The notes under the pieces were generated by a model, which was not told where the DNA came from, did not search any database, and saw only the letters and a list, made by a program, of their open reading frames with translations. Below, one piece after another: positions 46,844 through 54,700 of a stretch of 64,000 nt of DNA (positions are counted from its first letter, which is position 1; every line of letters starts with the position of its first letter). Source of the stretch: Cernens ardua (GTDB taxonomy: Bacteria > Pseudomonadota > Gammaproteobacteria > Pseudomonadales > Halomonadaceae); the NCBI RefSeq assembly GCF_051251085.1, contig NZ_JBPCZH010000002.1:1-64000 (forward strand). The letters are read 5' to 3'. Position numbers and translations under genes: made by a program.

Positions 46844-47668
46844 ATGAGTACGACCACGGTGACTTGCCGTATTGAATCGCTTGAGACATTGGATGCCGGT
46901 GTAACACGTGTATTCCTGCGTATTACTGATGGTCAGGATGTCCCCTATGCACCGGGCCAGTATCTTGAATTGTCCGTTGAGGTAGAGGGTGAGCAGCGTT
47001 GGGTACCTTTTTCTATCGGCAATGCCTATCGGGGCGAGCAACTGCTTGAGCTTCACATTCTTGAGGTCCCTTCGAGCAAAAGCAACACAGCACTTTTCCA
47101 GCGTTTGCGCGTTGGAGAAACCTTCGACGTTCGTTTGCCTTCGGGTAAAAGTGTGGTGGAGATCGGTGATAAACGGCCTCTGTTACTGGTCGCTGCAGGC
47201 ACTGGCTTTGCACAGATGAAGGCAATTACTGAAGCCGTATTGGCGCATGACCCGGATCATCCGATTGATCTCTGGTGGGCAACACGTACCCGTGAGGATC
47301 TTTATCTGGATGATCTAGCGCGTGAATGGGCGGCTACCCATTCCAATTTTCATTATCATCCGGTGGTGGAAGAATTCGTCGTCAAATCACATACCTATGA
47401 GCATGGTGAGCCTGTCGAATCACGTGAACAGGAAGAACAGGATGCATTTGACGGGCTGGTAGAACGCGTGGATCGCGCACTGGCAAAAACACTGAAATCC
47501 ACTCAAAAATACAGCATCTATATTTCGGGCTCACCGGGTATGGTGTATTCCGTCATGGATGCGCTGGAAGAGATAGAACCACTGACCGAATATGTATTTT
47601 CCGATGTCTTCAGTTATGCACCACGCCCCGAGAAACCGGCGAATATCGAGGAAAACATCCGTTCATGA
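46844..47668 (+). CDS. fre: NAD(P)H-flavin reductase Fre, with acidic insert
   Basis: 274 residues of the ferredoxin-NADP reductase superfamily. The FAD/FMN-binding part has YAPGQYLELS and VPFSIGNAY; the NAD part has LLLVAAGTGFAQMKAI and SGSPGMVYSVMDAL. It supplies reduced flavin. Compared with E. coli Fre (233 residues) it has an extra acidic stretch around 185-220 (HGEPVESREQEEQDAFDG). The start at 46844 has GAGAG upstream. Adjacent to ubiD and overlapping folM by 4 bases. Confidence 0.9.
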   Translation: MSTTTVTCRIESLETLDAGVTRVFLRITDGQDVPYAPGQYLELSVEVEGEQRWVPFSIGNAYRGEQLLELHILEVPSSKSNTALFQRLRVGETFDVRLPSGKSVVEIGDKRPLLLVAAGTGFAQMKAITEAVLAHDPDHPIDLWWATRTREDLYLDDLAREWAATHSNFHYHPVVEEFVVKSHTYEHGEPVESREQEEQDAFDGLVERVDRALAKTLKSTQKYSIYISGSPGMVYSVMDALEEIEPLTEYVFSDVFSYAPRPEKPANIEENIRS

Positions 47669-48378
47669 GTCAGTCTCCGATATTGATCACCGGAGGAGTG
47701 CAGCGCCTTGGCCGATATTGTGCCGAGCGCTTGCTGGATGAGGGGACTCCCGTCATTGTGACGTATCGGCAGGAACGTCCGGCTGTGGATGCGCTTAGAG
47801 CGCGAGGAGCGATTGTGCTCTATGCCGATTTTTCGACGGAAGAGGGTATTTGGCAATTCATAACGCTGCTACGTGAAACAACCCCATGTCTGCGTGCGGT
47901 CATCCATAATGCATCATTATGGCGAGCTGATGCTGAAGGCGTGGAAGCGGGCCGCTATTTCGACCTGATGTTTCATGTTCACATGCAGGCGCCCTATCTG
48001 ATCAATACACAGGTAAGGGATTTACTGGAGGCTGCCCCTGAGCAATTGACAGATATCATCCATATTACTGATTTTTCATCGGTTAAAGGGTCGAAACGTC
48101 ATTCTGCCTATGCTGCCTCCAAGGCAGGAATGGAAAATCTGGCTCGCTCCTTCGCCGCTCTTTATGCGCCCACTATCAAAGTAAATGCGCTGGCTCCGGC
48201 ATCGATCATGCTGAATGAGGGAGACGATGTCGACTATATCGCTCATTTGAAAGAAAAATCCGTACTTGATGTCCTTCCCGGTCCGGGGGCGGTGTGGGAC
48301 GGCATTCGTTATTTGCTGGATGCCAGATTTGTAACAGGCACTACGCTAGCAATTGACGGCGGCAGGAATGTGAAGTAA
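47665..48378 (+). CDS. folM: Dihydromonapterin reductase FolM (SDR family)
   Basis: 237 residues. Short-chain dehydrogenase with ILITGGVQRLG at the N-terminus, NAS (HNASLW), a YAASK active site (Tyr and Lys in HSAYAASKAGMENLARSF) and the C-terminal VTGTTLAIDGGRNVK. FolM reduces dihydromonapterin to tetrahydromonapterin and has side activity as dihydrofolate reductase. It is coupled to fre through an ATGA overlap. Confidence 0.9.
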   Translation: MSQSPILITGGVQRLGRYCAERLLDEGTPVIVTYRQERPAVDALRARGAIVLYADFSTEEGIWQFITLLRETTPCLRAVIHNASLWRADAEGVEAGRYFDLMFHVHMQAPYLINTQVRDLLEAAPEQLTDIIHITDFSSVKGSKRHSAYAASKAGMENLARSFAALYAPTIKVNALAPASIMLNEGDDVDYIAHLKEKSVLDVLPGPGAVWDGIRYLLDARFVTGTTLAIDGGRNVK

Positions 48379-48495
48379 AAAAACAAGTGCAAGTAAAAGT
48401 GTAGTTGATGGTTGGTTGGTAAAACACGCAGAGGTCAAGAGGCCGCATCGATAACTGAATCGGCTTTTCACTCACCGTATTACACTGGATTTTTC

Positions 48496-48687
48496 ATGCG
48501 AACATCACATAGTCAGTCACTTCCCCGAGTTCGGTCCTGGTCATCGGACCGTGATTGGACGCGATTCCTCAACATACGTACCTTGCGTCGGGAACGCGGT
48601 GGCTTTCTAGGCATAGCCCTGTTTCTTGCAGCAATCGCAGTAGTGACCGCCTTGCCCGCACTCTTTCTATGGCTGGAAATTCTTTAA
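48496..48687 (+). CDS. Possible small single-pass membrane protein, 63 aa
   Basis: Not recognised. A basic, Arg-rich N-terminal half (RVRSWSSDRDWTRFLNIRTLRRERGG) leads into one hydrophobic helix (FLGIALFLAAIAVVTALPALFLWL). The basic-then-hydrophobic layout is protein-like. The ribosome binding site is weak (GGA 7-9 bases upstream). A second short frame (ATG 48669, 36 codons) overlaps its end and also looks protein-like. Confidence 0.35.
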   Translation: MRTSHSQSLPRVRSWSSDRDWTRFLNIRTLRRERGGFLGIALFLAAIAVVTALPALFLWLEIL

Positions 48688-48965
48688 CGCTGAAATATCC
48701 GGTTTTTGATCGACTCATGCGTGAATCTCAGATGGCACTGAATGCAAAAGCACCACAGTTTTACTCAGACGATTATTGAGGCCGTTAAACGGCTTTTTAG
48801 ATACCGTTTAAACACTTGCGGGCTTAATCTCATTAGAGTAATCTCTACCTATATTCATTCATTTTAATGGAAACGTTCATGCACCCCACGTTAGCTATAC
48901 AGTTAACTACACTCTCCATCGGTAGTGTTGCGTGCCCAGCGCGTACTGCGGGTGTGTGTCGTGCG

Positions 48966-49013
48966 GTGAATGAAGGTTTCTGCAACTACTTCGGGTATTG
49001 GTTTAGCCACTAG
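48966..49013 (+). CDS. Aromatic leader peptide of DAHP synthase attenuator
   Basis: A 15-codon frame, GTG start to TAG, encodes MNEGFCNYFGYWFSH. Six of its 15 residues are aromatic (Phe5, Tyr8, Phe9, Tyr11, Trp12, Phe13), covering all three aromatic amino acids. It sits just before a set of competing hairpins and the DAHP synthase gene, which makes it a control peptide that senses charged tRNAs rather than a functional product. The ribosome binding site is weak; an in-frame GTG at 48954 is an alternative start. Confidence 0.75.
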   Translation: MNEGFCNYFGYWFSH

Positions 49014-49100
49014 GCACGCCTTTACTCACAGGCGTGCCCGAGGATGGGGCGCCTGAACGAAGTTGTTGTAAACCCCGGTCAGGCTCTCCTGACCGGGGTT
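49013..49100 (+). promoter_or_regulatory. Transcription attenuator of DAHP synthase
   Basis: Four mutually exclusive stems can be drawn. A: GGCACGCC 49013-49020 with GGCGTGCC 49031-49038. B: CAGGCG 49029-49034 with CGCCTG 49050-49055. C (antiterminator): GGGG-C-GCCTGA 49046-49056 with TCAGGC-T-CTCC 49079-49089. T: the terminator at 49071-49100. A ribosome stalled on aromatic codons leaves A free, which blocks B and lets C form (read-through). A ribosome that reaches the stop codon covers arm A, lets B form, blocks C and lets T form (termination). Confidence 0.7.
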
Positions 49101-49108
49101 TTTTATTA
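49070..49108 (+). terminator. Attenuator terminator before DAHP synthase
   Basis: A perfect 13-bp stem (AACCCCGGTCAGG / CCTGACCGGGGTT) with a CTCT loop and a TTTTTTATT tail, 40 bases upstream of the structural gene. Confidence 0.93.
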
Positions 49109-49147
49109 TGGGATAACGTGTTCTCAGCATCCCAGGGAATCAGACAT

Positions 49148-50212
49148 ATGACTACTGAACTATCTACAGCACCCAATACGGATCGACAACACAAATCTAC
49201 GGTGCTACCCACAGTGGCAGAGTTGCGTAAACAACTCCCTTTGCCACAGGTGCTCAAGCAACGTGTTGAGTCTCAACGAGAAGAGGTACGCAGGATCATG
49301 CGGGGTGAAGACTCCCGCATGATGATCGTAATGGGGCCCTGTTCCCTACATGATGAGCGGTCTGCGGTTGAGTATGCAGGCAAGATGGCTGAGTTGGCGG
49401 AAGCAGTGAAAGACCAGTTCCTGCTGGTGATGCGTGCCTACGTTGAGAAACCGAGAACGACAGTAGGATGGAAGGGGATGCTCTATGATCCCTACCTGAA
49501 TGGTAGTGATGATATGGCATCTGGCGTGCGCCTGTCACGTGCCTTGATGCTTGAACTGCTGCAACAGGGAGTGCCTTTGGCCACAGAACTGTTGCACCCC
49601 ATGGCAGCGGGTTATTTCTCGGACCTGATAGCATGGGCGGCCATTGGTGCGCGTACGACCGAATCCCAGATTCACCGTGAAATGGTAAGCGGACTTCCCA
49701 TGCCTGTCGGCTTCAAGAATGCTACGGATGGCTCAGTTTTCGCAGCTGCCGATGCCATTCGTTCTGCCAACCATCCTCACCACTTCCTGGGATTGGATGA
49801 TAATGGACATCCCGCAATGCTCAATAGTGAAGGGAATCCCGACACACATATTGTGCTGCGCGGTGGTCGTTCCGGCCCTAACTATAAGGCCGAGAGCGTG
49901 GCTGAAGCACGCCAACAGCTCAATCAGGCTGGCCTGAATCCCAGTATCATGGTGGATTGTAGCCATGGTAATAGCCATAAAAACCCTGCGTTGCAGCCGG
50001 TAGTCTTCAATTCCGTTCTTGAGCAGCGTACACATGGGGATACCAGCTTGCGGAGCGTCATGCTGGAAAGCCACCTACATGAGGGGGCTCAGAAGTTGGG
50101 GCCATCGCTCAAATATGGTGTGTCAATTACCGATGGTTGCCTTGGCTGGGAGCAAACGGCAGAACTTGTTCGGCAGGGGGCAGAGGCACTGAAAGCATCG
50201 CATCAAGCGTAA
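49148..50212 (+). CDS. 3-deoxy-7-phosphoheptulonate synthase, class I (AroF/G/H type)
   Basis: 354 residues. It condenses phosphoenolpyruvate and erythrose 4-phosphate, the entry to the shikimate pathway. VMGPCSLHDERSAVEYA, MRAYVEKPRTTVGWKG, GFKNATDGS, LRGGRSGPNY and VDCSHGNSHK are hallmarks of the class. Which amino acid inhibits it cannot be told by eye, so no isozyme symbol is given. The ATG at 49148 has AGGGAA upstream; the frame runs open further back, but through the attenuator terminator. Confidence 0.95.
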   Translation: MTTELSTAPNTDRQHKSTVLPTVAELRKQLPLPQVLKQRVESQREEVRRIMRGEDSRMMIVMGPCSLHDERSAVEYAGKMAELAEAVKDQFLLVMRAYVEKPRTTVGWKGMLYDPYLNGSDDMASGVRLSRALMLELLQQGVPLATELLHPMAAGYFSDLIAWAAIGARTTESQIHREMVSGLPMPVGFKNATDGSVFAAADAIRSANHPHHFLGLDDNGHPAMLNSEGNPDTHIVLRGGRSGPNYKAESVAEARQQLNQAGLNPSIMVDCSHGNSHKNPALQPVVFNSVLEQRTHGDTSLRSVMLESHLHEGAQKLGPSLKYGVSITDGCLGWEQTAELVRQGAEALKASHQA

Positions 50213-50223
50213 GATTTGACCTC

Positions 50224-50697
50224 ATGACCTCAGAGAACATGTTTTCATTTACTGTTCGGGCTGCTGTCTCGAATGATTTACCGACGCTGTTGGCCCTTTA
50301 TCAGCATCTCAATAAAGGGGATGAAATTCCGGATGCAGCATCTGCCGAGGCTGCTTTGGCACAGCTGTCGTCGATGCCGGGAAGCGAGCTTCTTGTCGGG
50401 TTCGAGGGGGATACAATGGTGGCAGCCTGTACCCTCATGATTCTTCCCAACCTGACTCGGGGAGGGCGGCCCTTTGCCTTGATCGAGAACGTGGTTACTC
50501 ATGCTGGCTATCGACACAAAGGATATGCTCGTAAGGTTTTAGCGTGTGCCACTGAACAGGCAGAGTATTACGGCTGTTACAAGATCATGCTTCTGACCAG
50601 CGGGGATACCGATATTTGTCACTTTTATGAGCGAGTTGGATTTGAGCAGACGAAAACAGGATTTCAGATAAGATTGAAAAAAGACAAGGCACTCTAA
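50224..50697 (+). CDS. GNAT family N-acetyltransferase
   Basis: 157 residues. The fold is shown by VRAAVSNDLPTLLALYQHL, VAACTLMILPNLTRGGRPFALIENVVT and the acetyl-CoA loop HAGYRHKGYARKVL (R/Q-x-x-G-x-A type), then the C-terminal CHFYERVGFEQTKTGF. The substrate is unknown. The ATG at 50224 lies 12 bases after the DAHP synthase stop, so the genes are probably co-transcribed; ATG 50239 is an alternative start. Confidence 0.85.
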   Translation: MTSENMFSFTVRAAVSNDLPTLLALYQHLNKGDEIPDAASAEAALAQLSSMPGSELLVGFEGDTMVAACTLMILPNLTRGGRPFALIENVVTHAGYRHKGYARKVLACATEQAEYYGCYKIMLLTSGDTDICHFYERVGFEQTKTGFQIRLKKDKAL

Positions 50698-50708
50698 ATT
50701 TTTTATAA

Positions 50709-50745
50709 CAAAAGCCCCGAACATTGGGTTCGGGGCTTTTTCTGT
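50709..50745. terminator. Bidirectional terminator between the acetyltransferase and dps
   Basis: AAGCCCCGAAC pairs with GTTCGGGGCTT around an ATTG-type loop; T runs are present on one side and A on the other, fitting two convergent genes. Confidence 0.9.
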
Positions 50746-50791
50746 ATCTGATTTAAAAGATAAATCAGTTATTTCATACACGTATTACTAC

Positions 50792-51319
50792 TTATTTAAC
50801 CTGTAGATGCGCTTCGATAAACCACAGATTTTTGTCCAATCCACGTGATACTTCGGTGAAAAGGTCTGACGTATCCTGATCGCCCAATTCATCGGTATCG
50901 TCAATGGCTTTACGGACGGTGGCTGCAGCAGCGCCATAATGATCAGCCAGTGCGGTAAGATGATCATGAACAGAATGAATATCAAGGGGATAGGCATTCA
51001 GGCTGGTGTGGTTATTTACGCTCTGAACGGTACCAAAAGCTGTTCCTCCCAGCTGGGTTGCACGCTCAGCCACAGTGTCCACGTAACCATCAATTTCGGT
51101 ACGGAAGCCATCCAGCATTTCGTGGACGCCGATAAATTGCGGACCTTTAAGATTCCAGTGTGCCTGCTTGATAACCAATGCCAGATCGATCAATTCGGCA
51201 AGACGTGCATTAAGAATTTCGACGACCTTGGCACGCGTGGTTTCTGGAAGATTGTTACGTGTAGGAAAGAGTTTGGAGGTTTTGATTTCTTTCACGTTAT
51301 TTGGTTTTGCGCTACTCAT
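50792..51319 (-). CDS. dps: Dps family ferritin-like DNA-protection protein
   Basis: 175 residues. It forms a dodecamer that oxidises and stores iron with hydrogen peroxide and can bind DNA. The ferroxidase residues are visible: His54 (KQAHWNLKG), His66 and Asp70 (FIGVHEMLD), then Asp81 and Glu85 (DTVAERATQLGG). The N-terminal tail contains several Lys (KPNNVKEIKTSK), as needed for DNA binding. GAGGAG precedes the ATG. Confidence 0.96.
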   Translation of the reverse strand: MSSAKPNNVKEIKTSKLFPTRNNLPETTRAKVVEILNARLAELIDLALVIKQAHWNLKGPQFIGVHEMLDGFRTEIDGYVDTVAERATQLGGTAFGTVQSVNNHTSLNAYPLDIHSVHDHLTALADHYGAAAATVRKAIDDTDELGDQDTSDLFTEVSRGLDKNLWFIEAHLQVK

Positions 51320-51481
51320 GGTCTTCTCCTCTTGAATAGAAGTGAGAGCCGAACAGGGTTGGCAACACTCGAAAACGGTGGCTGTATTGAGCGCGTTTTA
51401 TCCGAGAGATTCTGCTACAAAACACGATCATGAATCGTAGACAGTGGCTTACCCTATTCGCTATACCTGAAACTGCCTTTC

Positions 51482-51510
51482 ATTATAGAAGACAGATTAG
51501 AATTTCGCCT
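51482..51510 (-). promoter_or_regulatory. Candidate dps promoter
   Basis: On the minus strand a perfect TATAAT (51487 to 51482) is preceded by C (TTCTATAAT, favourable for sigma-S). The -35 position 17 bases upstream (AGGCGA) is poor, which fits activator dependence. Confidence 0.4.
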
Positions 51511-51537
51511 GCTATAGCGACAACAGATTTTGACTAT
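51501..51537 (-). promoter_or_regulatory. OxyR-like binding site upstream of dps
   Basis: Read on the minus strand, the 37 bases have the OxyR spacing: ATAG at the start, A and CTGT (for CTAT) in the first half-site, seven bases, then a second exact ATAG. About 13 of 20 specified positions agree. It abuts the -35 of the candidate dps promoter, as in E. coli. Confidence 0.3.
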
Positions 51538-51723
51538 CGATAGTGGCGTTTTGAATAACTTATTTATCACGATCATGAAAGATAGCGACAAAAAGTAACA
51601 GGGCCTGCATATCACTATGGAGAGCCGGACAGAGTATTGCGTGAATGACTGCTTTTTGAATAAATGAGGGCTCTTGGCAGAATTTCAATATATCCATTAC
51701 GTATGGATGTAAAATAATGAATG

Positions 51724-51766
51724 CAGCAAAAAGGCCTCCTCTTCACGATCATGAAGAGGAGGCCTT
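51724..51766 (-). terminator. putA terminator
   Basis: A perfect 15-bp stem (AAGGCCTCCTCTTCA / TGAAGAGGAGGCCTT) with a 6-base loop; on the minus strand it ends in TTTTT. Confidence 0.93.
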
Positions 51767-51792
51767 CTGTTATGGCGATGACAAGTGGTCTA

Positions 51793-54700
51793 TTAACCGA
51801 TCGTCATCAGGCTCGCGTTTCCTCCCGCAGCCGCTGTATTGATACTCAATGCATGTTCGATCAGCAAATGTTCGATAGGGACATTTGTTTCACCATTTCC
51901 CATGCCAAATACGTTCACGATAGCACCATCGCGAGCGGCGACAGCTTGCGTGACGTTGAGCAGGGTATCTGAATCACCATGGTAAAGTACTGCATCATAG
52001 GCTACCCCTTCCTGACGCCAGTCAGATACCAGCTCGACACGTGAACGAATATTCTTCGGTAATTTCGCATGTAGTTTGCGCGTCTCTTCTGTATCTTCCC
52101 ATATGGATTTGGCACCGATTGCTGTGACTGCCGCTAACTGGATCAATAGATCTTCCGGATCTGTCGCCAGGCATAGAATGTGATGCCGCGGTAGAAGTGA
52201 ATAGGTATTGCGCTCACCGGTCGGGCCGGGCAGCTCCAGCGTCACACCACTCAATGCCTGTGTTTCCAGTGTTTTGCAGTAGTCGGCCACCACGCTGTTA
52301 TGCTCTTTCTTCGCCCATTCCGCCAGCTCATTCAAGCGGGCAAGGTATTGGGGTTGAGTCGAAGGCTCAATTCGAGTGCGCTCTTTCTCACTCAGCGGGA
52401 TACCGTTGGGACGGACCGAAAGCAGACGCGTCAAATAAATCGGGCCACCCGCTTTCGGACCGGTGCCTGAAAGGCCTTCGCCACCGAAGGGTTGGACACC
52501 TACCACTGCGCCGACGATGTTGCGGTTAACGTAGAGGTTACCTACCTCTGCCTTGGCGATTACCTGTGCAATGGTTTCGTCAATGCGGGTATGAAGCCCC
52601 ATGGTGAGGCCATAACCGTTCGCATTGATATTATCCAGCAGTTTACCCAGCTCTTTCTGCTTGTAGGTCACGATATGGAGAACCGGGCCGAACACTTCGC
52701 GCTCCAGTTCATTCAGGTCATCCAGCTCAATCAGTGTGGGGGGAATAAAGATACCATGCTCATTGGCTTCCTTGTCATTGATACTGATCTGGTGAACCTT
52801 GTGCCCCTTTGAACGCATTTTTTCGATATGCGCATTGATCGTTTCACGTGCTTCGTTATCGATGACAGGGCCAATATCAGAAGAGAGTTGCTCGGGGTTA
52901 CCCAAACGGCATTCTTTCATCGCTCCTTTCAGCATATCAAGCACACGCTCCGCAACATCTTCCTGTACGCAAAGAATACGTAGAGCGGAACAACGCTGCC
53001 CGGCACTATCGAATGCAGAAGCCAGCACATCAGGAATGACCTGCTCAGGCAACGCCGATGAATCCACAATCATTGCATTCTGACCACCGGTTTCGGCAAT
53101 CAGCGGAATCGGGCGTCCCTGACTATCCAGTCGGCCTGAGAGGTTACGTGCAAGGATTCGGGCGACTTCTGTAGACCCCGTGAACATGACGCCACGAATA
53201 CGATCATCACCCACCAGCTTGGCACCCACGGTTTCACCTGTGCCCGGCAATAGTTGTAGTACACCCTCAGGCAAGCCGGCCTCGATCAGGATACGTGCCC
53301 CTTCAGAGGCAATAAGCGGCGTCTGTTCCGCCGGTTTGGCCAGCACTGTATTACCGGTGACTAATGCAGCGGCAATCTGGCCTGTGAAGATGGCCAGGGG
53401 GAAGTTCCATGGGCTGATACAGACAACCGGTCCCAATGGACGGTGCGAGTGATTGTCGAAATGTTCCCGCGCCTGAGCGGCATAGTAACGCAGGAAGTCG
53501 ACAGCTTCGCGGACCTCGGCAATCGCATTGGCATAGGTTTTTCCTGCTTCGCGCACCAGCACGCCCATCAGCGGTTGAAGTTGTGCTTCCATGAGGTCTG
53601 CTGCACGTTCAAGGACTTCCGCACGCTCTTCCGGTTGAGTCGCCTGCCAAATGGGGGCGGCATCGACGGAGGCGGCAAGGGCCTTTTCCACAATCTCAGG
53701 CGTGGCTTCTTCAACCAACCCTACCACGTCACGTGTATCGGAAGGATTCTCAACCGCCGCGGTGGCGCCATGCGAGTATTCGAACGGTACGATAGGACGT
53801 GCTTCCAGCGGGTGGCTGGCACCATACAAGAGCGCACTGGAAAGTGATGCCAAGCGCTGTTCATTGGAGAGATCCAGTCCGGTGGAATTTACACGTTCAT
53901 CCCCATAAAGCTCGATCGGTAACGGAATACGTGGATGAGGGAGGCCCATGGCGCCTTCCTGTTCAGCCATTTGCTCCGCTTCTTCAACAGGATCACGCAC
54001 CAGTTCGTCCAGTGAAATATCGTGATCGGCAATACGGTTCACAAAAGAGGTGTTGGCCCCATTTTCCAGCAAACGACGCACCAGATACGCGAGCAGGGTT
54101 TCATGGCTTCCACAGGGCGCATAAATGCGGCAGGGTCGGTTCAGGCCATTTTTGCCGACAACGTGTTCGTATAAAGGCTCGCCCATGCCGTGAAGACACT
54201 GGAATTCATACTGGCCGGGGTAATAATTGTTGCCCGCCAGTTTGTAGATGGCTGCAAGGGTATAGGCATTGTGTGTCGCAAACTGGGGGTAGATAGCTTC
54301 GGGTGCCGCCAACAGTTTACGTGCGCAGCTGATGTAGGAGAGGTCAGTGTATACTTTGCGGGTATAAACGGGATAACCCTCAAGCCCTTCTACCTGTGCG
54401 ACCTTGATTTCGGAATCCCAGTAAGCCCCTTTTACCAGACGAATCATCAGGCGGCGGCGACTACGACGTGCCAGATCAATCAAGTAATCGATGACCAGTG
54501 GGCAACGTTTCTGGTAACCCTGAATAACGAAACCGATTCCGTTCCAGCCCTCAAGTTCAGGTTCGAAGCAAAGGTGCTCCAGCAAATCCAGCGAAAGCTC
54601 AAGGCGATCGGCTTCTTCAGCATCAATATTGATACCGATATCGTACTCTTGTGCCAGCAGAACGAGAGATTTCAACCGCGGATAAAGTTCGTCCATTACG

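Larger units (their letters stand above)
51320..51723. other. dps upstream region
   Basis: About 400 bases, A+T-rich. Besides the candidate promoter and OxyR-like site listed separately it contains the palindrome ACTATCGATAGT (51533-51544). No gene is seen. Confidence 0.45.

Noticed and set aside
49034..49147. N-terminal extension of DAHP synthase by 38 codons
   Set aside because: The extension would be encoded by the attenuator terminator hairpin and has no similarity to the enzyme family.
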